From positions 1-25,183 of the IMG/VR virus record IMGVR_UViG_3300044974_000105: 25,183 nucleotides of DNA. One strand, written 5' to 3'. The notes under the pieces were generated by a model, which was not told the origin of the DNA, searched no databases, and worked only from the letters and a program-made list of their open reading frames with translations. This document shows positions 8,100 through 15,883 of the stretch, one piece after another (the stretch's first letter is position 1; every line of letters starts with the position of its first letter). The position numbers were made by a program, and so were the translations under genes. The DNA comes from a virus.

Positions 8100-8510
8100 A
8101 TGAGTACGTTAAAATCCGTAGGCAACAAATTATTCAAAACTGAACTTGCTACACAAAAAGTTGAGTTAGCTAATTTAAAAGATTTACAAGCTGCATCAGC
8201 TAAAGTAACTAAAGATTTAGCAGCAGGTCAAAAATACCAAGACCAATTAGATAAATTAAAAAGTGAAGCATCTGCTTTAGGTAAAAAGTTTAATGAATTT
8301 TCATCTAACGCAAAATCAGGAATGCCTTTATCTGCTAATTTATGGTCAATGATTAAAGAGATTGAAGCAGCTGCAAAAGAATTAGGTTTAGACGCTTCTA
8401 ATACACCTGTTGTTCAAGATGCAAGAAACACTATGAATGCTTGGGAAGAATGGAAAACTGATGTTGCTAAAATGGCGACTGAATCAGCTGAATACGCAAA
8501 AAGATTTTAA
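8100..8510 (+). CDS. Helical head-region protein, 136 aa
   Basis: 136 aa, almost entirely predicted helix and rich in Ala, Lys, Glu and Leu, with heptad-like stretches (KVELANLKDLQAASAKVTKD and KYQDQLDKLKSEASALGKKF). There is no signal peptide or membrane segment. It lies immediately upstream of the acidic scaffold-like gene, with a 16-base gap, and two genes before the major capsid gene. A scaffold partner, an internal head protein or a capsid chaperone would all fit; nothing in the sequence decides. A 52-base gap with an inverted repeat (TTGTTA/TAACAA at 8048-8065) precedes it. Confidence 0.6.
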   Translation: MSTLKSVGNKLFKTELATQKVELANLKDLQAASAKVTKDLAAGQKYQDQLDKLKSEASALGKKFNEFSSNAKSGMPLSANLWSMIKEIEAAAKELGLDASNTPVVQDARNTMNAWEEWKTDVAKMATESAEYAKRF

Positions 8511-8526
8511 TCAAAATAAATAAATA

Positions 8527-9075
8527 ATGTCGAACGTAATTAACCAAATCAAAACCTTATTGGGAATGGAAGTAAAACTTGCTCAAATGGCTTTAGAGAA
8601 TGGTACTATTATCGAAGCTGAAGTATTTGAAGCAGGTGCAAGTGTTTTCATCGTAAACGAAGAAGATAGAATTGCTTTACCTGTTGGAGAATATAAGTTA
8701 GAAGATGGTATGATTTTAATCGTAGCCGAAGAAGGTATTATTGCTGAAATCAAAGAAATGGAAGCACCGGTTGCTGAAGAAGCACCTGCTGAAGTAGAAG
8801 TTGAAGTAGAGCAAGAAATGGCCGAAGTAAAAGAACCTAAAAGAGTAATTGAATCAGTTACTAAAGAAATGTTCTTTGCTGAAATCGAATCTTTAAGAAA
8901 AGAAATCGAAGAATTAAAATTAGCTAAAGTTGAAGTTAAAGAAGTAGAATTATCTGCTGAGCCTTTAACACACAATCCTGAAGCTACAACTAAAAGAGAG
9001 TTACATACTTTTTCACAAAATAGAACCAAAACAACTTTTGATTCTGTATTAAACAAAATTTCAAACTTTAAATAA
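8527..9075 (+). CDS. Scaffold-like acidic head protein, 182 aa
   Basis: 182 aa. Residues about 15-77 form a small beta domain (LENGTIIEAEVFEAGASVFI, then 'ALPVGEYKLEDGMILIV'). Residues about 78-108 are an extreme Glu/Ala/Val-rich acidic run. From 108 to 140 comes a charged coiled coil (KEMFFAEIESLRKEIEELKL), and the C-terminus is polar and basic. An acidic coiled-coil protein directly upstream of the major capsid gene (7-base gap) and downstream of a maturation protease is the usual position of a scaffolding protein. The beta domain is unusual for a simple scaffold and could be a separate function. A long minus-strand frame here is a codon-bias shadow. Confidence 0.6.
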   Translation: MSNVINQIKTLLGMEVKLAQMALENGTIIEAEVFEAGASVFIVNEEDRIALPVGEYKLEDGMILIVAEEGIIAEIKEMEAPVAEEAPAEVEVEVEQEMAEVKEPKRVIESVTKEMFFAEIESLRKEIEELKLAKVEVKEVELSAEPLTHNPEATTKRELHTFSQNRTKTTFDSVLNKISNFK

Positions 9076-9082
9076 TTAAAAA

Positions 9083-10015
9083 ATGGCGACTACAACTTCT
9101 ATTACAACTACTTATGCAGGTCAGTTTGCAGGGAAATATATTTCTGCTGCTTTATTGTCTGCCTCTACTATCGAAAACGGTGGTATTGAAGTAAAACCAA
9201 ACATTGCTTTTAAAGAAGTAATTAAAAAATTAGCAACTAACGATTTAGTTAAAGATGCTACTTGTGATTTCGATGCAACTTCTACAGTTACTTTAACTGA
9301 AAGAATCATCACCCCTGAGGAATTCCAAATTAACCTGCAATTGTGTAAAAAAGATTTCCGCAGCGATTGGGAAGCCATCGAAATGGGATATTCTGCATTT
9401 GATTCAATGCCACCTTCTTTTCAAGATTTCTTATTAGCGCACGTTGCTGCTAAAGCTGCTCAAAACAACGAAGTATCAATTTGGAGAGGTGCTACTGCTA
9501 CTGCAGGTCAATTTGACGGATTCGTTACTTTAGCTACTGCTGATGCAACTGTTATCGACGTAGTTGGTACTGCTGTAACTGCTGCTAACGTTATTGCTGA
9601 ATTAGGAAAAGTAGTTGATGCTATTCCTGCTGCTTTATACGGAAAAGAAGATTTATATATCTATGTATCTCAAAACGTTGCTCGTGCTTACGTTCGTGCT
9701 TTAGGTGGTTTTGCTGCTTCAGGTTTAGGTGCTAATGGTACTAACACAATGGGTACACAATGGTTTAACAACGGAAGTTTAACTTTTGACGGAGTTAAAA
9801 TATTTGTTGCAAACGGATTGGCTAACAACTATATGATGGCTGCTGAAAAATCTAACTTATATTTCGGAACAGGTTTATTATCTGACCATAACGAAGTGAA
9901 AGTGATTGATATGGCTGACATCGACGGGTCTCAAAATGTAAGAGTAGTAATGAGGTTTACTGCAGGTGTTCAATACGGAATTGGTTCTGACATCGTTCTT
10001 TACACTCCTGCTTAA
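9083..10015 (+). CDS. Major capsid protein (HK97-fold, predicted)
   Basis: 310 aa. The protein begins with a Thr/Ser-rich N-terminus (MATTTSITTTYAGQFAGKYI), followed by 'ENGGIEVKPNIAFKEVIKKL' and a helix rich in acidic and aromatic residues (SDWEAIEMGYSAFDSMPPSF). A long Ala-rich helical/beta part follows, then 'LYIYVSQNVARAYVRALGG' and a closing 'VRVVMRFTAGVQYGIGSDIV'. This fits the HK97-like coat proteins I know from Bacteroidota phages. Position after protease and scaffold-like genes supports it. Codon choice shifts to C-ending codons (AAC, TTC, ATC, GAC) relative to neighbours, as expected for very high expression. A strong terminator follows within 60 bases, isolating this gene as the end of a high-level transcript. 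Confidence 0.85.
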   Translation: MATTTSITTTYAGQFAGKYISAALLSASTIENGGIEVKPNIAFKEVIKKLATNDLVKDATCDFDATSTVTLTERIITPEEFQINLQLCKKDFRSDWEAIEMGYSAFDSMPPSFQDFLLAHVAAKAAQNNEVSIWRGATATAGQFDGFVTLATADATVIDVVGTAVTAANVIAELGKVVDAIPAALYGKEDLYIYVSQNVARAYVRALGGFAASGLGANGTNTMGTQWFNNGSLTFDGVKIFVANGLANNYMMAAEKSNLYFGTGLLSDHNEVKVIDMADIDGSQNVRVVMRFTAGVQYGIGSDIVLYTPA

Positions 10016-10034
10016 TTTTAAGCAAATAATCTTC

Positions 10035-10069
10035 AAAGGGGTGGTGAAATAAACGCCACCCTTTTTTTT
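10035..10069 (+). terminator. Intrinsic terminator after the capsid gene
   Basis: Stem GGGTGG (10039-10044) pairs with CCACCC (10056-10061) around an 11-base loop, and 8 T's follow (10062-10069). An alternative pairing extends the stem through AAA/TTT with one bulged G. It is the most GC-rich hairpin in the structural half and sits 24 bases after the capsid stop. Confidence 0.85.
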
Positions 10070-10094
10070 AATTAACTAATAAAAATATACATAT

Positions 10095-10622
10095 ATGGCT
10101 TGTGATTTATCAAGTGGAAGATTAGAAGTATGTAAAGATTCAGTAGGTGGCTTAAAAGCGGTTTATTTCGTTAATTACGGAGACGCAACAGGTTATACTT
10201 ACGATGCTACAAATACCGACGTAATCGATGCAGTATTAGGAACTCCAACTGCTTACAAATACGATTTAAAAGGTGCTTCTACATTTACACAAAACGTAAA
10301 TAGCTCACGTGAGAATGGTACAACATTTTTCGAGCAAGTATTAGAGTTGACTTTCAAAAAGTTAACAGTTAAAGACCACAAAGAATTGAAATTAATGGCT
10401 TACGGGCGTCCACAAGTTATCGTAGAAGATAACAACGGAAATTTCTTCTATGCAGGTTTAGACCACGGAATGGATGTTACAGGTGGTACTATCGTAACCG
10501 GTGGTGCTATGGGTGATTTAAGTGGTTACACATTAACGCTAACAGGACAAGAACAAGTACCTGCTAACTTTATTGGTGACACGTTAACTGCTGCAGGATT
10601 TACAGTAGTTGTTGGTTCTTAA
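10095..10622 (+). CDS. Major tail (tube) protein, predicted
   Basis: 175 aa, beta-rich. The N-terminal segment 'DSVGGLKAVYFVNYGDATGY' (residues 15-34) recurs, in my experience, in major tail tube candidates of Bacteroidota siphophages. The middle reads 'FTQNVNSSRENGTTFFEQVL', then 'LTFKKLTVKDHKELKLMA', and the C-terminus is 'DLSGYTLTLTGQEQVPANFI'. The gene stands alone between two strong terminators, immediately after the capsid gene, and shares the C-ending codon preference of the capsid gene. Both features fit one of the most abundant virion proteins. A separate capsid decoration protein is the main alternative. Confidence 0.7.
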   Translation: MACDLSSGRLEVCKDSVGGLKAVYFVNYGDATGYTYDATNTDVIDAVLGTPTAYKYDLKGASTFTQNVNSSRENGTTFFEQVLELTFKKLTVKDHKELKLMAYGRPQVIVEDNNGNFFYAGLDHGMDVTGGTIVTGGAMGDLSGYTLTLTGQEQVPANFIGDTLTAAGFTVVVGS

Positions 10623-10643
10623 TAATCAACTTTAAATTTAATT

Positions 10644-10672
10644 AAGGGTAGCTTTTTAGTTACCCTTTTTTT
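10644..10672 (+). terminator. Intrinsic terminator after the tail tube gene
   Basis: A 10-bp stem (AAGGGTAGCT with AGTTACCCTT, one G-T wobble) encloses a 4-base T loop, and a T-run reaches 10672. It begins 22 bases after the stop codon of the tail-tube-like gene. Confidence 0.85.
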
Positions 10673-10714
10673 GTTTTAACAATTCAACACATTATTTATT
10701 TTTAAATAAAAAGA

Positions 10715-11044
10715 ATGATAATTTTAAAAGAACAAGCAACGGCACAAAATCTTTACGCTACGATTGATGGTTTAGAAGCTGATGCTATTGTTTTAAGAGA
10801 TGAAGAAGCAAATACAGAAGAAACTATCGGGTGCGTATTTTCGATTGATAAATATTACGCAGTTACTAATTTGGTATTTCCGATAATAGAAAACAAATTC
10901 TACAATTTGACTATTTTAAATGGCACTGATGTAGTTTATAGAGACAAAATATTTTGCACAAACCAAATAATTGAAGAATTTAGTATAAACAAAAACGTTT
11001 ACACGCAAAGAACTTCAGATAATGAATTTATAATTTATGGATAA
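10715..11044 (+). CDS. Small beta-rich protein upstream of the portal, 109 aa
   Basis: 109 aa without signal peptide or membrane segment. The pattern alternates strands: 'MIILKEQATAQNLYATIDG', 'GCVFSIDKYYAVTNLVFPII', 'KFYNLTILNGTDVVYRDKIF' and a terminal 'YSINKNVY'-like stretch (here FSINKNVYTQ) ending NEFIIYG. It overlaps the portal start by 8 bases, which places it in the portal operon. I believe similar small proteins sit before portal genes in related phages; the function is unknown, and a virion connector or small head protein is possible. It is the first gene after a strong terminator, but no clear TAnnTTTG promoter box is visible upstream. Confidence 0.6.
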   Translation: MIILKEQATAQNLYATIDGLEADAIVLRDEEANTEETIGCVFSIDKYYAVTNLVFPIIENKFYNLTILNGTDVVYRDKIFCTNQIIEEFSINKNVYTQRTSDNEFIIYG

Positions 11045-12821
11045 CGTACACATTTTAAGTTTAAGCGCTTATAATTCTCCAACTATAACTGAATCTAAAA
11101 ACAAAGAGTTCGTTGAATACGGCGTAGATAACAACTATTTTCAATACCTTATTGATAGATTTTTGTACTCAAATACAAATCACGCTATTATAACAGGTGT
11201 TGCTAATATGATTTATGGAAAAGGAATCGATGCTACTGATTCAAATCGTAAGCCAAACGAATACGCACAAATGATGTCTATTATAAAAAAGGATTGTTTG
11301 CGTAAAGTTGCTTTAGAACGTAAGTTACTTGGAATGGCTGCAATGCAGGTTATTTACTTGAATGGTAAAGTTAAATCAGTTGAACATTTTCCAATGCACA
11401 CGTTAAGAGCAGAAAAATGTAACGATAAAGGTGAAATTGAAGCGTGGTTTTATCATCACGATTGGTCAAATTACAGAAAAGGTGACGTATTAAAACGCAT
11501 ACCTGCTTTTAAATTTGGTAACGGAAAAGAAGTTGAATTATACGTTATTAAACCATACGTTTCAGGTTATCACTACTATACTCCGATAGATTATTCGGGT
11601 GCTTTACCATACGCAACTTTAGAGCAAGAAATTTCAGATTACTTGATTAACGATGTAATGAATGGTTTTAGTGGTACAAAAGTAATTAACTTTAACAATA
11701 ACATACCACCTGAAGAAAAGCGTCAAGAAGTAGCAAACGAAGTTAAACGTAAATTAACAGGAAGCAAAGGCGACAAGGTAATTGTATCTTTTAACGCAAG
11801 TGCAGAAAACAAAACTACAGTTGACGATATTCCATTAAACGAAGCACCGGCACATTATCAGTATTTAAGTACTGAATGTTTTGAGAAGTTAATCGTTGGT
11901 CATAGAGTTACTTCACCAATGCTTTTAGGTATTCGCGACACAGGCGGTGGTTTAGGAAACAATGCAGATGAAATAGAAACTGCAACACGTTTGTTTGACA
12001 ATATTGTTATTAGACCATATCAATTAGAAATCATTGAAGCATTAGATGAAATATTATCAGTAAACGGAATTGCTTTAAACCTATATTTTAAGACAATACA
12101 ACCACTTGATTTTATAGATGTAAATACACTTAACGCAGAAACAAACGAAGAAGAAACAGGCGTTAAAATGGCTTCTCACGAGGTATGTTGTTCAAGCGAC
12201 AATACTTTAGACGATGAAGTAGCAAATGACTTAATAGATTTAGGAGAAACACCTAACGAAAAATGGTTATTGATTGACGAAAGCGAAGTAGATTACGATT
12301 CCGACGATGCAGAAAACGAATTATTAAATAAAGAAACAAAACAAAGTTTATTAAGCAAAGTTTATAATTTTGTAAGTACAGGTTCTGCAAGACCAAACGC
12401 TAAAAGTGAACAAGACGAAAACATTGATGGAATACGTTTTATAACACGTTACGTTTATGCGGGTGAAACTACAGCAAAGAGTAGATTGTTTTGTCAAAAA
12501 ATGTCATCAGCTAATAAGATTTACAGAAAAGAAGATATTATAAGAATGTCGGAACAAGCGGTTAACAAAGGGTGGGGACCACGTGGTGCTGACACTTATT
12601 CAATATGGTTATACAAAGGCGGTGGAGCTTGTCATCATAGATGGAATAAACAAGTTTACGCAAGTTTTGAAGGTGTAAACATTGATGTTAATTCACCTAA
12701 CGCAAGAATAATAGCAGGTGCAAAAGCTGAAGCATACGGATATACAATTAAGAACGCTGCTTTAGTTTCACAACGACCAATAGATATGCCTAACAAAGGA
12801 TTTTTACCTAAAAACAATTAG
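11037..12821 (+). CDS. Portal protein with C-terminal Cys/His extension (MuF-like candidate)
   Basis: 594 aa. Residues about 1-430 look like a portal protein: an N-terminal 'EFVEYGVDNNYFQYLIDRFL', an interface region (IITGVANMIYGKGIDATD), 'FEKLIVGHRVTSPMLLGIRD' and 'GGLGNNADEIETATRLFDNI', then a helical stem. The dodecameric portal forms the DNA channel at the head vertex. From about 449 there is an extra domain, 'FITRYVYAGETTAKSRLFCQ' with C486, then 'KIYRKEDIIRMSEQAVNKGW', then 'DTYSIWLYKGGGACHHRW' with C532, H533 and H534. This resembles the C-terminal Cys/His module of MuF-type minor head proteins, here fused to the portal. The gene overlaps its 5' neighbour by 8 bases and is followed after 3 bases by the connector gene. 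Confidence 0.75.
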   Translation: MDNVHILSLSAYNSPTITESKNKEFVEYGVDNNYFQYLIDRFLYSNTNHAIITGVANMIYGKGIDATDSNRKPNEYAQMMSIIKKDCLRKVALERKLLGMAAMQVIYLNGKVKSVEHFPMHTLRAEKCNDKGEIEAWFYHHDWSNYRKGDVLKRIPAFKFGNGKEVELYVIKPYVSGYHYYTPIDYSGALPYATLEQEISDYLINDVMNGFSGTKVINFNNNIPPEEKRQEVANEVKRKLTGSKGDKVIVSFNASAENKTTVDDIPLNEAPAHYQYLSTECFEKLIVGHRVTSPMLLGIRDTGGGLGNNADEIETATRLFDNIVIRPYQLEIIEALDEILSVNGIALNLYFKTIQPLDFIDVNTLNAETNEEETGVKMASHEVCCSSDNTLDDEVANDLIDLGETPNEKWLLIDESEVDYDSDDAENELLNKETKQSLLSKVYNFVSTGSARPNAKSEQDENIDGIRFITRYVYAGETTAKSRLFCQKMSSANKIYRKEDIIRMSEQAVNKGWGPRGADTYSIWLYKGGGACHHRWNKQVYASFEGVNIDVNSPNARIIAGAKAEAYGYTIKNAALVSQRPIDMPNKGFLPKNN

Positions 12822-12824
12822 AAA

Positions 12825-13337
12825 ATGGCTTACGCATTATTAATAAGTACTGAAGATGTAAAGAAGTTTAGCATACTAAATGGAAATTTAGATGTTGACG
12901 ACTTTATCCAATATATCAAAATAGCACAAGATATTACAATCCAAAACTATTTAGGAACTGATTTATACAACAAGTTTCAAGCGTTAATTATTAGCGGTGA
13001 TATTAATTTAAACGCTAATTTAAAGTACAAGAACTTACTTACTGATTACATTAAACCGATGTTAATTCACTTTGCTATGGTTCAATACTTGCCTTTTGCT
13101 GCTTATACAATAGCTAACAAAGGAGTATTTAAACACACTTCGGAAAACGCTACAAGTGTTGAAAAAAACGAAATAGATTACTTGGTAGAAAAAGAACGTG
13201 ATATTGCACAACACTATACGCAACGTTTTATTGATTATATGTGTTTTAACAATGCAACTTTTCCTGAGTACAATTCAAACTCAAACGGTGATATGTATCC
13301 TGATACAGATAACTTTTTTGGTAGTTGGGTGTTGTAA
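12825..13337 (+). CDS. Head-tail connector/adaptor protein (DUF6712-like)
   Basis: 170 aa, mostly helical. It opens 'ALLISTEDVKKFSILNGNLD' and continues 'FIQYIKIAQDITIQNYLGTD', then 'YIKPMLIHFAMVQYLPFAAY' and 'VEKNEIDYLVEKERDIAQHY', with an aromatic C-terminus. A helical protein of this size directly downstream of the portal, with the 'i...qd..i...LGtdLY' pattern, matches head-tail adaptor proteins of Bacteroidota phages (the DUF6712-type family). It likely docks on the portal ring. Its stop shares a base with the start of the 32-aa basic peptide gene (TAATG). Confidence 0.65.
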   Translation: MAYALLISTEDVKKFSILNGNLDVDDFIQYIKIAQDITIQNYLGTDLYNKFQALIISGDINLNANLKYKNLLTDYIKPMLIHFAMVQYLPFAAYTIANKGVFKHTSENATSVEKNEIDYLVEKERDIAQHYTQRFIDYMCFNNATFPEYNSNSNGDMYPDTDNFFGSWVL

Positions 13338-13435
13338 TGAAAAAAAGAAAAAAGGTAGGTACTTATAATAAACCTAAAGAAGAAAACAAAAAGAAGTTAG
13401 AATTATTTTTAACAAAAAAAGAAAATGGCAAATAA
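13337..13435 (+). CDS. Very basic 32-aa peptide
   Basis: A 32-codon frame opening MKKRKKVGTYNKPKEENKKK and closing FLTKKENGK. It starts in a TAATG overlap with the connector gene and ends 11 bases inside the next gene, so it fills an otherwise empty 87-base gap with coupled overlaps at both ends. About 40% of residues are Lys or Arg. It could be a small nucleic-acid-binding or virion peptide; the alternative is a non-functional coupling frame. Support is the arrangement only. Confidence 0.5.
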   Translation: MKKRKKVGTYNKPKEENKKKLELFLTKKENGK

Positions 13436-13661
13436 CATAGATTGGGGACAAGGCGTAAATAACAATGATATTTATTGGGGGCAAGGTGCTATCACCAATG
13501 ATATTAGTTGGGGTAGTGTTTACTCTGTAAGTTGGTCGGGTGAAACTGAAATATTAGGAAACGAAATTGATGCAGTAATAGATTTCATAGCAAGGGTTGC
13601 TGCTGATAGCGGTACGTTTGAGGCAAAACAATGTTTAATTAATTTAATAGAAAATATATGA
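13425..13661 (+). CDS. WG-repeat peptide, fiber-associated, 78 aa
   Basis: 78 aa. Three related units occupy residues 3-30: NNIDWG, NNDIYWG and NDISWG, spaced 11-12 residues apart with GQG linkers. Residues 54-71 (FIARVAADSGTFEAKQCL) closely match residues 23-40 of the 784-aa tail protein. The C-terminal helix ends LINLIENI. The gene overlaps the fiber gene start by 4 bases (ATGA). A tail-fiber or baseplate attachment peptide is a reasonable inference from the shared motif and from the adjoining fiber gene. Confidence 0.6.
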   Translation: MANNIDWGQGVNNNDIYWGQGAITNDISWGSVYSVSWSGETEILGNEIDAVIDFIARVAADSGTFEAKQCLINLIENI

Positions 13662-15334
13662 GTTTATTTGATAGTGCTTCACTTTGCGTGACGCCGAACG
13701 CGTATAAGGAAGACAAACTTTATTCGATAAAACCTACTGATGGTAGTGGTGATTTGGTAGTAACGAGAGCAACAACTGCAACGAGAGTTAATAGTGCGGG
13801 ACTTATTGAGGAATGCCCTTATAATTTATTAACTTATTCTGAGCAGTTTGATAATGCAGCGTGGAGTAAGATATCTGTAGGTAGTGCTTCAGTTCCTGTT
13901 GTTACTGCAAATTCTACAACAGCTCCTAATGGGACTTTAACTGCTGATAAAATTGTGTTTAATGCTCCTGCAAGTGGAGATATATCTATTATTAAGCAAA
14001 ATATATCTTTAACAGGTACTGCTAATGGAAGTATTTATATTAAAGCATTTTCAAATTCAGATATTGGAAAAATAATAGGTTTTAGATTTAATGCAGATAC
14101 TTACGCCCTTATTACTTTAACGGATTCGTGGCAAAGATTTTCAGTTAGTCAAGTTGCTTTAGAGTCTTTTGACGTTCAATTAAGACCATCTGTTGGAACG
14201 TCGAGTGGTTCTGTATCTGTTTATGTTTGGGGAGCACAATTAGTATCGGGTAGTTCAGCAAAAGAATATTTTACTACAACTGATAGATTAAACGTACCTC
14301 GTATTGATTACACTAATGGAAGTTGTCCGAGTATATTGGTAGAGCCACAGAGAACTAATTTATTGACTTATAGCAATACTTTTACTGATGCAAGTTGGAA
14401 TTTAGAAGATGCTACTATATCTGCAAATGTTGCTATTTCACCTGACGGAACACAAAACGCAAGTAAATTAGTTTCAAATGCAAACAATACAGACCACACT
14501 ATTTATAAAAATGTTTTAACTTTAGTAGATAGAACTTTTAGTTGTTATGTAAAAGCTGATGGTTACAATTATGTATTTTTAGGAAATAATAATGGTTTAG
14601 CAAGTCAAGGAGTTTTCTTTAATTTAACAAATGGAACTATATCGCAAAATACTTCAACATTTACAGCATCAATTCAAAGTGCGGGCAATGGTTGGTATAG
14701 ATGCACAATTAGTCAAGCTTTATGGACAATTCCTTATGCAATGATTTGTTTATCAAATAATGGAACAAGTTTTACTTTTGCGGGTAATGGAACAAGTGGT
14801 GTATTAATATATGGAGCACAAAATGAAGCAGGAAGTTACGCTACTTCATACATTCCTACAGTAGCAAGTACAGTTACTCGTAATGCTGATGTTATTTCTA
14901 AAACAGGAATAAGTAGTTTAATTGGTCAAACAGAGGGTACTATATTTTTAGATTTGCAATATTCAAATATAAGCGAATTAGATATGTTTTTAAGCATTAG
15001 ACCAAACTCATCAAATAAAATAGAAATATTTAGAGATGGTGGAGTTATATATGCTGAGGTTGCTGCTACAAATTCTGTTTCTATTTCTTCAAGTAAACCA
15101 ATAGGGTCATATAAGATAGCTTTTGCTTATAAAAGTGGTAGTACTGCATTATATATTAATGGTACTTTAATTAGTCAAAGTACAACTACTTTTAATTTCA
15201 CTAATACATTATCTGATTTATATCTAAATAGTAGAGCGGGAACAAGTTTTATTGAATCAGCAAATTTTAAAACAGCAGCTATATTTAAAACACGTTTAAC
15301 AAATGATGAGCTTGCCTCACTAACAACTATATAA
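13658..15334 (+). CDS. Tail fiber / receptor-binding protein with repeated lectin-like modules
   Basis: 558 aa. The head domain (about 1-50) contains 'LYSIKPTDGSGDLVVTRATT'. Two related modules follow: about 56-205, beginning NLLTYSEQFDNAAW and ending near VWGAQL, and about 234-405, beginning NLLTYSNTFTDASW and ending near IYGAQN. They look like carbohydrate-binding beta-sandwiches of the type found in phage fibers. Residues about 420-555 contain 'TEGTIFLDLQY' and 'ALYINGTLISQSTTTFNF', a pattern of concanavalin A-like (LamG-like) lectin folds. The protein probably binds host surface glycans. It is coupled by ATGA to the WG-repeat gene and by TAATG to the 118-aa gene. A minor tail protein lacking receptor function cannot be ruled out. 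Confidence 0.7.
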   Translation: MSLFDSASLCVTPNAYKEDKLYSIKPTDGSGDLVVTRATTATRVNSAGLIEECPYNLLTYSEQFDNAAWSKISVGSASVPVVTANSTTAPNGTLTADKIVFNAPASGDISIIKQNISLTGTANGSIYIKAFSNSDIGKIIGFRFNADTYALITLTDSWQRFSVSQVALESFDVQLRPSVGTSSGSVSVYVWGAQLVSGSSAKEYFTTTDRLNVPRIDYTNGSCPSILVEPQRTNLLTYSNTFTDASWNLEDATISANVAISPDGTQNASKLVSNANNTDHTIYKNVLTLVDRTFSCYVKADGYNYVFLGNNNGLASQGVFFNLTNGTISQNTSTFTASIQSAGNGWYRCTISQALWTIPYAMICLSNNGTSFTFAGNGTSGVLIYGAQNEAGSYATSYIPTVASTVTRNADVISKTGISSLIGQTEGTIFLDLQYSNISELDMFLSIRPNSSNKIEIFRDGGVIYAEVAATNSVSISSSKPIGSYKIAFAYKSGSTALYINGTLISQSTTTFNFTNTLSDLYLNSRAGTSFIESANFKTAAIFKTRLTNDELASLTTI

Positions 15335-15690
15335 TGAACATAGCAAAATTAAAATACGAAAACAAAGAAACTGCAATAGCTGACTTATTAGCTAAGAAAG
15401 TTTATATTGAAGTAGAAAACATTGACAAAGAAATTACTTTAGCATACGGACAAGGAATCCAAGCAATAGTAGAGATAGGTTTAATCGTTTTAGAAAATGG
15501 TACTTACGATGCAGACTTTAACGAAATAACTGCACCTGTTTATGCTGATGGATATCATTACGATGTTATGAGTGAAAACGAAATTAAGTTTGATAACTCT
15601 ATTGAGGTTAAAAATCCTAAACATACTTTTGCAGGATATGAAGTAGTTACTGATTCTATATATCCTTTTGATAAAATAATCAATGAGTAG
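15334..15690 (+). CDS. Small fiber-associated protein, 118 aa (unknown)
   Basis: 118 aa, soluble and acidic, starting in a TAATG overlap with the fiber gene and overlapping the membrane protein gene by 8 bases. It begins with a short helix (MNIAKLKYENKETAIADLLA), then strands such as 'KEITLAYGQGIQAIVEIGLI', 'DGYHYDVMSENEIKFDN' and 'HTFAGYEVVTDSIYPFDKII'. It is placed like a fiber chaperone or small tail-associated protein. I do not recognise a family, so function is left open. Confidence 0.5.
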   Translation: MNIAKLKYENKETAIADLLAKKVYIEVENIDKEITLAYGQGIQAIVEIGLIVLENGTYDADFNEITAPVYADGYHYDVMSENEIKFDNSIEVKNPKHTFAGYEVVTDSIYPFDKIINE

Positions 15691-15883
15691 TAAAGAAAAA
15701 ATAGACTTATTCCTTAACAAGTGGGTAAGTCGTAAACTAACTGTTTTTGTTGTAGCATCTGTAGGTTTATTCTCAGGTGTTATAACTTCTACTGATTGGG
15801 TTATTATTGGAACTTCTTACATAACTATTGAGGGAGTTACAAATATTGTGGAACGTTTAATGAAAGCTAAAAATGTCAATTAA
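15683..15883 (+). CDS. Small membrane protein, holin candidate 1
   Basis: 66 aa. A short charged N-terminus (MSSKEKIDLFLNKWVSRK) is followed by a hydrophobic segment at about 19-35 (LTVFVVASVGLFSGVITS), a possible second segment at about 39-52, and a charged C-terminus (NIVERLMKAKNVN). Size, topology and position directly before a second small membrane protein and an endolysin-type amidase fit a holin, which makes pores in the inner membrane for lysis. Holins have little sequence conservation, so this is inferred from context. Confidence 0.55.
   Translation: MSSKEKIDLFLNKWVSRKLTVFVVASVGLFSGVITSTDWVIIGTSYITIEGVTNIVERLMKAKNVN

Noticed and set aside
8583-9056. 157-aa open frame on the minus strand
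   Set aside because: It is opposite a scaffold-like gene with strong codon bias and a supported position in the operon. Its residue pattern (runs of Ser, Thr, Ala, Ile) is what the complement of Glu/Lys/Val-rich codons produces.
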